The notes beneath the pieces were generated by a model that saw only the letters and a program-made list of their open reading frames with translations, did no database searches and had not been told where the DNA came from. Positions 47,408-56,619 of a DNA stretch of 64,000 bases are shown here, in pieces; within the stretch, counting starts at the first letter, position 1, and each line of letters starts with the position of its first letter. Source of the stretch: Pseudoalteromonas luteoviolacea (GTDB lineage Bacteria; Pseudomonadota; Gammaproteobacteria; Enterobacterales; Alteromonadaceae). The position numbers were made by a program, and so were the translations under genes. The DNA lies in contig NZ_MAUJ01000001.1 of NCBI RefSeq assembly GCF_001696455.1, positions 620,001 to 684,000 of the forward strand. The letters run 5' to 3'.

Positions 47408-49471
47408 ATGAAACATTCAGAGCTGAATACAGAGCTTAGAGGCTACTTTGAAAACGGAGACATCCCCACAGAAGACGAATTTCGTAAACTCATCGATGCC
47501 TCAACGGATAACAGGACAACATTTAGTTTGGTGGCGCACATCTTTGGTATGGTGGTTGACTGCGCGATTACTGAACCGCTTGCCGATCTGAGCGAGGACT
47601 TGGCGGAAGTGCTTGCACAATACCAATTAGTTTCTGGCGAGTCGGTACTTTTATACCTACAAGATAACCCGCAAGAAAACGGCGTATATACCTTCGGTTA
47701 CAGCCATGGAGAAGGTGGGGTAGTTGCGACGTTGACGAAGCAGGTGATAGATGAGTTTGATGGCATGTTGATTAAAGCTAATCGCTCTAAAGATAATGAT
47801 GCGAGTTACTACCATTATGTCACTGCGCCAGAAGAGCAAAGCTTACAATGGGAAAAGGTCGAAAACTTTGATGTACCAGACTTTTACGCATCAAGCTTCA
47901 GAAATGCTCGCTTTCCTGAGGTGGTGGACTTAACTCAAGGGGGCATGGCTGCGAGTTCAGTTTTAACAGCAGGTCGTATTGTCGGTAACGGTAATGATAT
48001 TACCAATCTAAACAACGCGAGTTTGCCCGCGCATATTGATTTAACCGTCATTGCCGATGACTCCAAAGTGAAAGCGAAGTACTTTGAGGGTAATGGTAAT
48101 TTACTCACATCATTGAATGCCAATGAATTGAAAGGTGGCCAAGTGCCACCAGACATGCTGGACTTTGCTGAGACAAGCGACATGAGAGATGGCAGCTCGG
48201 TAAAGGTACTCAATGCTGACCACGGTCAATGGTTAGATCAAAAAATGGATAGAGTTGCCAATCCATTATTAAGCGAAGCAACGATTGTGTGCGTGGAAAC
48301 AGAGGCAAATATTGATCTGTCGGCTGCGCCGAGCCAAATAGATGGAATTACGCTACAAGCCGGTGATTTAGTGTTGCTAACGGCTCAATCAAATGCTGCC
48401 GAAAATTGCATCTGGCAATATGAAGCCAATGCTAAGTTCGTGGAACCTGATCCTGCCCATGCGATTATATTGCGTCATGGGTATGCGGTGGAAATACATG
48501 AAGGCGCAAGGCATCAGCATAAAGTCTTTGTATTACTCTCGCGATTTGAAAATGCAGATGGCGAAATAGATAATCAATGGCAAGCCACAGCACAAATAAC
48601 ACTCGCTGGGATGGGCATACAAGTTACTAATAATCAACATGCAGCGGATATTGCGACATCAGCAGATGTGGAAGCTGAGCGTGTTCATAAGTTGCTTGAT
48701 GCCGCCTTGTTTAAACAAAAGCTCAATGCCTCTGAACAAGGGCTCACCGCCGATTACACCGCTAAGATAAATGAACAAAAGGATCGCATCGATAGTATCT
48801 TACATGCCAGTGATGCGGATGCTGATTCTTTCAAAGAAATTGTCGATTTAATTAACTCTATTGATACCGAGTCGGATGCCGCATTTGCGACCTATGTGCT
48901 GGAAAACGATGCGCGAAGTCAAAAGATAGAAGAAGACTTAGACGGAGAAATTACAACAAGGCAGCAACAGGTCGCAGGATTGCAGTCCAGTTTACAGCTA
49001 GAGGTTTCTACTCGCACTGCTGAGTCAACTAATCGCTATACCAAGGCGGAGTCAGATCAGCGCTTTTTGAAGTCACTCAACACCAAGCTTGTCGGTCAAG
49101 TAAACATTACAGAGGCGACATTTAATGGTGATTTGAACGTCACCGGTGCAATTACCGCAACGAAAGATGTCACCGCATTTTCAGATGAACGATTAAAAGC
49201 AGATATCAAACCTATTGAAAACGCATTGGAGATTGTGAACAAGTTAGATGGTGTGACTTTCGAGCGTTCAGATTTTGATGATAATAGGCGCTATACCGGT
49301 TTAATAGCACAACAAGTCAAAGGTGCGTTCCCTGAGGCGGTGCATCAAGAGGGTGAGTACTACTCAGTGGCTTACGGTAATTTAGTCGGGCTATTGGTAG
49401 AAAGTATTAAAGAGCTTAACGGTAAAGTCGCTAGCCTACAAAGTAAGCTAGTTACGCTTGAGTCCAAATAG
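47408..49471 (+). CDS. Fibre protein with N-terminal attachment module and C-terminal S74 chaperone domain
   Basis: A 687-residue tail-fibre-like protein. Residues about 5-32 (LRGYFENGDIPTEDEFRKLI) form an N-terminal module also seen in the 52526 gene. Two copies of a module with the core GDxVLLxxQ...NG(V/I)Y-like follow (near residues 75-100 and 315-340; the latter reads GDLVLLTAQSNAAENCIWQY). A coiled-coil shaft and TNRYTKAESDQRFL then lead to a C-terminal peptidase S74 intramolecular chaperone domain: SDERLKADIKPIENALEIV, RYTGLIAQQVKGAFPE, AYGNLVGLLVESIKEL. The Ser-Asp pair of SDERLK is the expected autocleavage site that releases the mature trimer. Likely role: receptor-binding fibre. The start has AAAGG upstream. 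Confidence 0.86.
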   Translation: MKHSELNTELRGYFENGDIPTEDEFRKLIDASTDNRTTFSLVAHIFGMVVDCAITEPLADLSEDLAEVLAQYQLVSGESVLLYLQDNPQENGVYTFGYSHGEGGVVATLTKQVIDEFDGMLIKANRSKDNDASYYHYVTAPEEQSLQWEKVENFDVPDFYASSFRNARFPEVVDLTQGGMAASSVLTAGRIVGNGNDITNLNNASLPAHIDLTVIADDSKVKAKYFEGNGNLLTSLNANELKGGQVPPDMLDFAETSDMRDGSSVKVLNADHGQWLDQKMDRVANPLLSEATIVCVETEANIDLSAAPSQIDGITLQAGDLVLLTAQSNAAENCIWQYEANAKFVEPDPAHAIILRHGYAVEIHEGARHQHKVFVLLSRFENADGEIDNQWQATAQITLAGMGIQVTNNQHAADIATSADVEAERVHKLLDAALFKQKLNASEQGLTADYTAKINEQKDRIDSILHASDADADSFKEIVDLINSIDTESDAAFATYVLENDARSQKIEEDLDGEITTRQQQVAGLQSSLQLEVSTRTAESTNRYTKAESDQRFLKSLNTKLVGQVNITEATFNGDLNVTGAITATKDVTAFSDERLKADIKPIENALEIVNKLDGVTFERSDFDDNRRYTGLIAQQVKGAFPEAVHQEGEYYSVAYGNLVGLLVESIKELNGKVASLQSKLVTLESK

Positions 49472-49488
49472 CAGTGAGGTGAAGGATT

Positions 49489-51513
49489 ATGACTTTACAA
49501 AGCAATGGCCCTATTTCTCTCAAAGACATTGGTGAAGAGTACCGCGATTCTCAACCTTACGAGCTGGGCTTCTACAGTGAACATGTTGACAAGGTGCCCG
49601 GAGATACCATCGCTATTAGCGAATTTTACGGCAAATCAGCCATGACAATTCGACTGCCTGACAAGACTTTTGAGGTTTATACGCAGCGCAAAGCAATAAT
49701 TCCAATCGCCAATATTCTTTCCGGCAGTTTCGACGAATACAGTAATGGTAATGACCCGGTAAACCTTATAACAGTGCAAAATGCCCAATTTGGCACCGTA
49801 AGAATTGATGGCTCAAATATTGAGTTTACTTCCACAAATGTTGTGGGGAGTGCAGCTCGCTTTGATTACACAGTTGAAAACAGTAGTGGTATAAGAAAAA
49901 CACATTTTGTGACTATGTCAGTAATTGCGGTGCCGCCAATTGTTTGCAACCCAGATACCTTTAGCTTACAGCAAGGTGAGTCGTTGCTGATCAGCAGACA
50001 GCAGCTGGTGAATAATGATGAAGACGGCTCAGGAACTGGATTAACATTGATTTCAGTAAGTAATGCACAAGGTGGTACGGTATCGCTCAGTGGTAATACA
50101 ATTACGTTTACCTCAACAGGGCTTGCAGAGCAACCTGCACAGTTTAATTATAGAGTCCGTAACGGCCACAGTATAGAGCAAACAGGGGTTGTCTATATTA
50201 ACGTGACTCCTCTACCAGAGCTCGAATCGTTTGTTTATCGCACGCAACAACAAGCTGAGCAAGCTCGGCAAAGTTATAGCCCGCCGACCATGCAGGATAT
50301 ATTCAATGACTGGGCACGTTTTAATGGCAATGAATATTTTACGAATAAGCAAGATGCAGAATCCCGAGGCAGCTCAAATGCAACAGCATGGTATTACAAT
50401 GCATCTTCAGACAGTGTTGTTATGCCGCTTAATGTCTCGCCACCTAACGGGTTTGTGTCATCAGAAAAAGTCGATAATTATACCTTAGAGGCCACACTTA
50501 CTTCTGACAATGGCGACAACGATACGATTGGAGTTGTGGCTGCTTTTGTTCGTGAAGGCAATATCAACTATGTATTGACGTTGGTATTGAATACTGGAGG
50601 TACGCCGCCTAGCTCTACAGGTTGTGGCGTTTACTTTGGCTACGCGGGCGTGGGAAGTGGCTCAGACAAATTACTTGGCCAATATAATATTGGTACCGGA
50701 GGCGGTTGGAGCAACAAAAAAGTTCGGGTCAAAGTACAAAGGCAGGGGGATATATTTAAGTTCTACGTGACCCCTTGGAACCAGCTAAATGACTTCCAAT
50801 CTGCAAGTGAAATTGTTGTGGACTTAAACTCAGACTCAGCATTGCACCGTTTTAAAGGTAAGCAGTCATACGGCTATATTACATACTCTCAGCCAAATTC
50901 TACCTACCTTAATACAGATCTGCGTGGTGGTTTGGATGTGTCGAAAATTTACGATGCGCAGAATAATACAGTGTGGGAATACATTAACGGTAGTTGGCAA
51001 CAGATATCTGGCAGTCTACAAAGTCATTTAGGCTTTATTCGAAAAGTGTTCAACCCGTCGAGTAAAGAACGGTTCTTGATTGCACAAAGCTTAGTCACAT
51101 ACTTAGGTAAATTGGTTGAAAATAACCACTGGGATAACAGCAAGCTGTTAGATGAGCGTCAAAATGTACTCTATGACCAAGATGTTGCACAAAATGGCGC
51201 ACCAGCTAGCCGACGAATAGTGGCGTTATATACAGCTGGTAAAGAGGAAAAGAATTACCTCAAAGATAAAGCAAGTGTGTCGACCACTTCAGCGCATAGC
51301 CATAATAGCTCAACCCCCGGTTTTAATAACCTTGGTAGTCGGAGTTGGTTTGAAGACCACGGTATTGATCTCAATACAACGGACTTTACTGGTGGCACCA
51401 TCGCGTTTGAAGGAGGCATCGTAGGTCGCATTACCAGTATAGGTAATGACAATGGCACAAGTGCGTTTGTACATTATCAAGTTTCGAACTACCGTTTGTT
51501 CGACAAAAGTTAA
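49489..51513 (+). CDS. Large fibre or baseplate-appendage protein with Ig-like domains
   Basis: A 674-residue protein. The N terminus GPISLKDIGEEYRDSQPYEL and EFYGKS resemble the short attachment motif seen at the start of many phage and phage-tail-like fibre proteins (ISL..(I/F)YGKS). Two cadherin/Ig-like repeats follow, each with an NNDEDGSGT- or NGNDPVNLI-like segment and FNYRVRNGHSIEQTGVV. From about residue 250 to 520 there is a lectin-like beta region (YTLEATLTSDNGDNDTIGVV), followed by a Ser/Asn-rich C terminus. No membrane segment or signal peptide. It starts 17 bp after the previous gene, with GAAGGA upstream. Probably a second surface or adhesion fibre; exact target unknown. Confidence 0.75.
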   Translation: MTLQSNGPISLKDIGEEYRDSQPYELGFYSEHVDKVPGDTIAISEFYGKSAMTIRLPDKTFEVYTQRKAIIPIANILSGSFDEYSNGNDPVNLITVQNAQFGTVRIDGSNIEFTSTNVVGSAARFDYTVENSSGIRKTHFVTMSVIAVPPIVCNPDTFSLQQGESLLISRQQLVNNDEDGSGTGLTLISVSNAQGGTVSLSGNTITFTSTGLAEQPAQFNYRVRNGHSIEQTGVVYINVTPLPELESFVYRTQQQAEQARQSYSPPTMQDIFNDWARFNGNEYFTNKQDAESRGSSNATAWYYNASSDSVVMPLNVSPPNGFVSSEKVDNYTLEATLTSDNGDNDTIGVVAAFVREGNINYVLTLVLNTGGTPPSSTGCGVYFGYAGVGSGSDKLLGQYNIGTGGGWSNKKVRVKVQRQGDIFKFYVTPWNQLNDFQSASEIVVDLNSDSALHRFKGKQSYGYITYSQPNSTYLNTDLRGGLDVSKIYDAQNNTVWEYINGSWQQISGSLQSHLGFIRKVFNPSSKERFLIAQSLVTYLGKLVENNHWDNSKLLDERQNVLYDQDVAQNGAPASRRIVALYTAGKEEKNYLKDKASVSTTSAHSHNSSTPGFNNLGSRSWFEDHGIDLNTTDFTGGTIAFEGGIVGRITSIGNDNGTSAFVHYQVSNYRLFDKS

Positions 51514-51657
51514 TCGATAATCACTTTTTTATTTCCAATCAATATCTTATTAAGCGGATTTTGGCTAAGCCCCAAGTGAGTAGTTCGCTTTTTCAATTCA
51601 TAGTTCATACACCCGTAGCAAACTGATATACACGCTACCTTAACCAAGGAGGCCGTT

Positions 51658-52077
51658 ATGGCACAGAAGACACTTTCTGGAATTCTCGCTGCGATCGATG
51701 CAGAGCAAATCGCAGTTAATATGACCGCGACTAAATCACTTTATAGATACACAGGTATTGTTGATCGTGTCAATACAGTTAAAAAGGATGCGAACGTTGA
51801 TTTATCGACAGCGAACAATGATAACTTTTTGACTAATACCTTAAACCTCGCTGATGGTGACAAGATATTGCTAACTAAGCAATCGATACCTTCGCAAAAT
51901 GGGGTTTACCAGAGAATCGCCGATACTCTGAACAGAATCACCTATCCAAATATTGAGTTAGGCAACCTAGTGGAGCTTTTAGGCACACCGCCTACATCAT
52001 CGACCGAATTCTACAAGTTGATGGAAGGTGATCAGTGGTCCCACGTCTTAATCAGTGACGGTGCAGTCATAGCATAA
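51658..52077 (+). CDS. Small fibre-module protein (GDxILLTxQ...NGVY domain)
   Basis: A 139-residue protein with a perfect Shine-Dalgarno (AAGGAGG) 5 nt upstream of ATG 51658. Its core GDKILLTKQSIPSQNGVYQR matches the module repeated in the large fibre at 47408 and in the next gene. No signal, membrane segment or enzyme motif. It is preceded by 144 bp without a gene and followed after 3 nt by a 12-bp hairpin. A short appendage or accessory chaperone of the fibre is plausible. The family name is unknown to me. Confidence 0.65.
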   Translation: MAQKTLSGILAAIDAEQIAVNMTATKSLYRYTGIVDRVNTVKKDANVDLSTANNDNFLTNTLNLADGDKILLTKQSIPSQNGVYQRIADTLNRITYPNIELGNLVELLGTPPTSSTEFYKLMEGDQWSHVLISDGAVIA

Positions 52078-52080
52078 CCA

Positions 52081-52109
52081 AAGTGGCCAAGTGAAAAACT
52101 TGGCCACTT
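52081..52109 (+). terminator. Perfect 12-bp hairpin between two fibre-module genes
   Basis: AAGTGGCCAAGT (52081-52092), loop GAAAA, exact complement 52098-52109. It starts 3 nt after the stop at 52077. Only three T follow, so it is at best a partial terminator. It could be an RNA-stability element, or a target for the antiterminator encoded at 43770. Confidence 0.6.
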
Positions 52110-52131
52110 TGATCTTATGAGGTTGGCAAGC

Positions 52132-52488
52132 ATGGCTTTTGAATATTTGAACGTCAACGCGCTACTTAATCGTTTTAACGCACATCAACAACACATGGAA
52201 AGGTATATCGGCTTTCTTGGCACTGTGGATTTTGTATTTGAATCCGAGCAAGTGTTAAGTAAACCACTGTCACCAAAGCACTGGCAATCTAAAGTGCTTT
52301 TAATGGCACAAGTAGATGAAACGCAAAATGGACTGTATGAAATTACAGAAACAGGCCTTTGGCAGCGCGTTGAAGGCGAGCTTGAAGTGGGCAATGTTAC
52401 AGCGTTGCGTAAAGAGTCGAGTAAGTTTTTTAAACTGGTTGCTTTGAAAGCAAATAAACAGCGTTGGCAAGCGTTTAACCTGATATAG
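52132..52488 (+). CDS. Small fibre-module protein, paralogue of the 51658 product
   Basis: A 118-residue protein beginning MAFEYLNVNALLNRF; TGAGG is 9 nt upstream. The module core is KVLLMAQVDETQNGLYEI, followed by W-rich WQRVEGELEVGNV and KFFKLVALKANKQRWQAF. It shares order and motif with the preceding gene, though identity is low. It may form part of the same appendage. No catalytic motifs. Confidence 0.6.
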   Translation: MAFEYLNVNALLNRFNAHQQHMERYIGFLGTVDFVFESEQVLSKPLSPKHWQSKVLLMAQVDETQNGLYEITETGLWQRVEGELEVGNVTALRKESSKFFKLVALKANKQRWQAFNLI

Positions 52489-52525
52489 CCAGTAACTCAG
52501 AATAAAAATTAATTGAGAACCCATC

Positions 52526-52924
52526 ATGACAAAGCTGTTGAGAGAAACGCTCAAGTCTTTTTTTCGTCGAGGTGCCAAGCCTACAGAGTCTCAATTTGCA
52601 AAGTTGATAGATGCCTGCGTCATGTTTGGTGAAGATGGAATCAACAAACGAGACTCAGGTATTGAAATAACCGAAAACCTCACTGTCAAAGGCAGTCTGA
52701 TTGTCGATGGCACGTTTTGGTTAGCCGCATCACCACAAACAGAAAGTAACTCGGTGGCTCCCCCAATTTTAGGTCAAGTACCAATGGGAGTTGTTTTGTT
52801 ATGGTTTGGAGACGATTTACCACATGGCTTTGCAAAATGCGACGGAATAGCTGGGCGGCCGTTTATCGAACCACCCAGTCATGGTTCGGGTAAGTTAAAT
52901 TACATCATCAGGCTAGCGGAGTAG
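52526..52924 (+). CDS. Short tail-collar-like fibre protein
   Basis: A 132-residue protein. The N-terminal SFFRRGAKPTESQFAKLIDA repeats the module at the start of the large fibre at 47408. The middle (LTVKGSLIVDGTFWLA) is a short shaft. The C terminus VPMGVVLLWFGDDLPHGFAK followed by CDG resembles a phage tail-collar domain. It looks like a short fibre or an adaptor that docks with the same baseplate site as the large fibre. No S74 domain. Confidence 0.7.
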   Translation: MTKLLRETLKSFFRRGAKPTESQFAKLIDACVMFGEDGINKRDSGIEITENLTVKGSLIVDGTFWLAASPQTESNSVAPPILGQVPMGVVLLWFGDDLPHGFAKCDGIAGRPFIEPPSHGSGKLNYIIRLAE

Positions 52925-52964
52925 TGGGGGCTAATACCTGAAATAACCACAACAGAAATGAACA

Positions 52965-55232
52965 ATGACAGAAAGAAATGAAGCAAATCTGGATAATTTA
53001 GGTAAGGCGTTTAAAGGCGTGGAGTACGCAACGCTCAGTTTGGCGCCTCAGTCAACGCCATTAACGGAGGAGCAAAAACACGGATGCGCTTTTATGCCTG
53101 CTTTAGAAGCAAAGGTTTGGCCCAAAACGATTCGAAACCTTGGGTATAATCAAGCGTGGATTGAACTGTATGCTGAGTCTATACTGGCTTGGTTGCATGA
53201 AGCGAATCAAAGTAAGCTGCTTGATCTATCAAAACCAGTTTATTTATTACTACTTGGTGTTGTTAACTATCGCCTTGGGTTAGCCTTGCTACGTAGACTG
53301 TTGCATGAACAGGCGTCACAGGGACTGATAGAAACCAAGCTATGCATGGTTTTTACTGTTGATGGCAAGCATAACCAAACACTTTTATCTAACCACCCTG
53401 ACTTTAGCTACTTTTACGAAAGACAACAGGCGCTGATAGTTAATTGGGACACATCATCTTCGAGCACGATACCGACTCATGCACTCGATGGCACTGCCTT
53501 AATCACTGATGCAAACCCAGCAATACTCATTGGCCATAAGGTCTTCTCTCAACTCCCCCAGACTATTTATCATATTCATTACCAACAAATTTTCCGGGCG
53601 GAACTGGCTTTAATTTCAAATTATGGGGATTGCTTAAACAAGGCGTCTCATTCTCAGCAAGCGCAAAGCGAAATGCCATTGCTTTGGGAGATGCATAAAC
53701 AACACACTTTAAAGCGCGTAGCGCAACACAACAACCAAGAAGTGGCAATAAACTGGCTACAAACATCTATTGATGAAGAAGCCACCAAGCGCAATGAAGC
53801 GCTCAGTGAATGGGTAAAAAAAGTACTTCAGCATCATACCCTAGATGGCGTGAGTAAAATGATTGCGGTCCCGGACAACGCCGTCAAAGTGATACGTGAA
53901 TTTGAGATAACATTTCCCAAAGGAAGCATGCAGCTTATCAGTGATGGCGCGCAGCAAGCACAAGGGACCACGCTACCTGGGAACATGCGCGACTGCGAGA
54001 TAACTCTGCCACTTGATTTTATGGCGCTTAACCAAGTGTTAGCCGATGACAATAAAGTGAAAACCATAGAGCTACCATGTGGTCATGAGCAAGTGAGCTT
54101 ATCGATGAGTCATCGATTGAACAGCAACTTTGACTATACACGACATGTCTTCGAGCAAATATGTAAGTCCAGTTCACCCGTAACCAGCGCGCACGTCATT
54201 AATAGCTTGGGTAATGTAGTGGATGTATTAAGCGAGGAGCAGATCCAAGCGCATCTTGTCCAAAGTGGGTATGACCCAAAAGTACTTGCCAAATTTTTAC
54301 CGCGCTTATTGAAAAAAGGGGTCTCTGTTTCATCTCGAATAGCTTTGTGTGACATGCTCGACAACGTGTGGCAGAACCACGTGGTCGACATGGAATATGA
54401 GACCTTTGCATTTGAACTGGGCCTTTTAGCCATAGATCTGAGTCATTGGTCGCTTGCAAAATCCTGCATGCTCATGCGAATGGACATCAGTGGCCCAAGT
54501 ACGGCTTGCTTGCACAATTTAGCACTATCGGCTTGGGCTACGGGTGAGCTAGATATCGCCGAGCAAAGTATTACCTTAGCGTCGGATTTGAATCCTGATG
54601 ACACCCAAGTGCGAAAGTTAAAATCGGATGTTTTTGCCTTTCGAAATCGCTGTGCACGGGTTGCATGGTTTGAGCCTTCTATAACAGATGAGCGATTAGA
54701 AGGAGTGGGGCTAAAACTTTTACCTCTTGGTCAACACCAATTAGGCGAGTTTTTTTTGCAATATCGTCGCCCAGACATTGCAGAGCGATTACGGAGTGTG
54801 CGCTTAAACACGTTTGCTCAACTGGAGTCGATTTGGCCAATTTGGCTTGAGGAAGGGGACCTTAATCAAAAAGCGCATTTTGCGTTAGTGCACGAAGGCT
54901 TCGGCTTAATAGGCGGTGTGGTCGTTGACTTTGATAATCAGGAATACTGCGCAGATGCAGGAGACACTTCAAGTGCATTACGAGCTGCCCAGATGTCATT
55001 TTGGATTGGTTGCGACTATCAAAACCGAGGCTTTGGTAAGGCGGGGGTGAAGCTGGCGATCTCTCATATCCAACAACTTGCAAAGCCTCTACACCTTTCT
55101 CACATCAAAACTTCAGCTTGGCTGCACAATTATGCGTCTAGACGCATTTTGACGCGCACCGGTTTTACCGAATACAAGCGAATAAAAGTAGGCGGCAGCA
55201 CAGAGGAGGTTTTTTATGAATTGAGTCTTTAG
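52965..55232 (+). CDS. Large unknown protein with TPR-like middle and C-terminal GNAT acetyltransferase domain
   Basis: A 755-residue protein. Residues 1 to about 480 belong to no family I recognise, although the N-terminal part (PVYLLLLGVVNYRLGLALLR) may contain a Rossmann-like fold. Around residue 515-550 there are TPR-like helices (LHNLALSAWATGELDIAEQS). From about residue 580 a GNAT (RimJ/RimL-like) domain appears: GVGLKLLPLGQHQLGEF, HEGFGLIGGVVVDFDN, MSFWIGCDYQNRGFGKAGV, whose Q/RxxGxG/A motif near residue 685 binds acetyl-CoA, and NYASRRILTRTGFTEYKR. No signal peptide. It may modify a particle component, or act as cargo or a cargo-handling factor. The weak start region lies 40 bp after the collar-like gene. 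Confidence 0.7.
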   Translation: MTERNEANLDNLGKAFKGVEYATLSLAPQSTPLTEEQKHGCAFMPALEAKVWPKTIRNLGYNQAWIELYAESILAWLHEANQSKLLDLSKPVYLLLLGVVNYRLGLALLRRLLHEQASQGLIETKLCMVFTVDGKHNQTLLSNHPDFSYFYERQQALIVNWDTSSSSTIPTHALDGTALITDANPAILIGHKVFSQLPQTIYHIHYQQIFRAELALISNYGDCLNKASHSQQAQSEMPLLWEMHKQHTLKRVAQHNNQEVAINWLQTSIDEEATKRNEALSEWVKKVLQHHTLDGVSKMIAVPDNAVKVIREFEITFPKGSMQLISDGAQQAQGTTLPGNMRDCEITLPLDFMALNQVLADDNKVKTIELPCGHEQVSLSMSHRLNSNFDYTRHVFEQICKSSSPVTSAHVINSLGNVVDVLSEEQIQAHLVQSGYDPKVLAKFLPRLLKKGVSVSSRIALCDMLDNVWQNHVVDMEYETFAFELGLLAIDLSHWSLAKSCMLMRMDISGPSTACLHNLALSAWATGELDIAEQSITLASDLNPDDTQVRKLKSDVFAFRNRCARVAWFEPSITDERLEGVGLKLLPLGQHQLGEFFLQYRRPDIAERLRSVRLNTFAQLESIWPIWLEEGDLNQKAHFALVHEGFGLIGGVVVDFDNQEYCADAGDTSSALRAAQMSFWIGCDYQNRGFGKAGVKLAISHIQQLAKPLHLSHIKTSAWLHNYASRRILTRTGFTEYKRIKVGGSTEEVFYELSL

Positions 55233-55302
55233 CTTCGAGTTTTATCGCGTACATAAAATCGCAAACTAGGTAAAACGCGCAGGAAATGTCTTTGGAGGAA
55301 AC

Positions 55303-56469
55303 ATGCAAGCCAGCAAAAAAGTAAAAGACGTACGACTAGACGATAACGTTAAATATGGTGCTGAAAACACACAGCTACAACAATTGGGGAAGACGGTATA
55401 TCAAACTCAAACATCACTTTCTGTGGCTCAAAGCGCGGCGAAAAAAATGAGTATAGAGGTGCCAAACAGTGAAAATGGGGCTTTGGGCGTCATGTTTGCC
55501 GGGTCTCACTCTTTGGGCGCTGTTTCGGGAGAAAAGGCATCTGTTAAAGCCCGTATATTTAAGGACAGGGTTGCCAGTGAGTATGGTCTATCGGCGGTAA
55601 GTAGAGACCCAATGACCAAGCGCACCTTCCTAGCCAGTTTAGAAAATGAATTAAAATTAGAGTCAGAGGAGGAGCAAAAAGCAGCTCAAAGTGCAGTTTC
55701 AACCGCGTTTGAAGAGAGTGACTGGACATGTGCGGCACCTAAATTACTCATGGATTCTATAGAGCGTAAATCGTCGGGCCCTTACTTTATGAGTGAAGTG
55801 TGGTTTGGCCCAGATAAAGCGCCATGGCGTAAGGAGCAGCCTATGGCGTCATGCGTGCAACACTGTGCAAATTTTTTATCGCTGTTAATCAGTAAGTTAG
55901 ATCGTTTTTCGAACCAGCTGGACCCTTCACGAGAGAGGCCTGAAACGGAGGCAGACCGAGTCATTGAGAAAGACAGGTTAAGGCTTGTACAAGCGCAGGA
56001 GCATGCCCGCTTTCAAAAATTGCAGCAACAACAAGCGGATGAAGCGAAAGACCAGCACATTGCAACGGAGAGTGGAAAAATTCAGGCAATGTTGGCTTCA
56101 ATTTACGAGAAAAATGACGAAGAGATTGAGCGTAAATTGGGGTCAGGCACCTATTTCGAAGAAGCTGTGTTGGCTAAACGCATTATCGAACAATCGGAAT
56201 CTGTACACCAACAAATACTCGGTCTTTCAGATAAAAAACGCGCAAGTTTAACTTCTTATGAAACGTTTGATTATGAGGTTCTATCTTTAGGAAAAAACCA
56301 AGGGTTCAATTTGCAAAGTAAAGACAGCGAAAAGAGTAAGCAAAAGCTGAGGCAGTATTTTACTGAGAAAATGCAAGGCGTGATTGAAAACGCCATTAAA
56401 GAAGATGAGTCAGGTGATGACATAACCAAAGTTGTTTTAGAAAAAGTCATATTCAAACTACCTAAATGA
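55303..56469 (+). CDS. Helical 388-aa protein, candidate cargo or loading factor
   Basis: A 388-residue cytoplasmic-type protein with GGAGG 6 nt before ATG 55303. No recognisable family. The N terminus is polar; a short Gly/Ala-rich loop (LGVMFAGSHSLGAVSG) sits at about residues 62-77. The middle has tryptophan/cysteine (WTCAAPKLLMDSIERKSSG, MASCVQHCANFLSLLISKL). The C-terminal half is a highly charged coiled coil with LRQYFTEKMQGVIENAI. By position between the GNAT protein and two large candidate effectors, it may be a cargo-loading chaperone or adaptor. This is a positional guess. Confidence 0.6.
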   Translation: MQASKKVKDVRLDDNVKYGAENTQLQQLGKTVYQTQTSLSVAQSAAKKMSIEVPNSENGALGVMFAGSHSLGAVSGEKASVKARIFKDRVASEYGLSAVSRDPMTKRTFLASLENELKLESEEEQKAAQSAVSTAFEESDWTCAAPKLLMDSIERKSSGPYFMSEVWFGPDKAPWRKEQPMASCVQHCANFLSLLISKLDRFSNQLDPSRERPETEADRVIEKDRLRLVQAQEHARFQKLQQQQADEAKDQHIATESGKIQAMLASIYEKNDEEIERKLGSGTYFEEAVLAKRIIEQSESVHQQILGLSDKKRASLTSYETFDYEVLSLGKNQGFNLQSKDSEKSKQKLRQYFTEKMQGVIENAIKEDESGDDITKVVLEKVIFKLPK

Positions 56470-56619
56470 CCTTTCTAGCTACCTATTTGGGTAAATGATC
56501 CTACAGGCACTGTCACTTTGGTCATCTATAAGGTTATCGCACCAAACACGAAAAAAGAACGAAACGAATAAGCAGAGGTAATTTGTTTCTCTGACCGAGT
56601 GTGATCAAGGAGTATCAAA

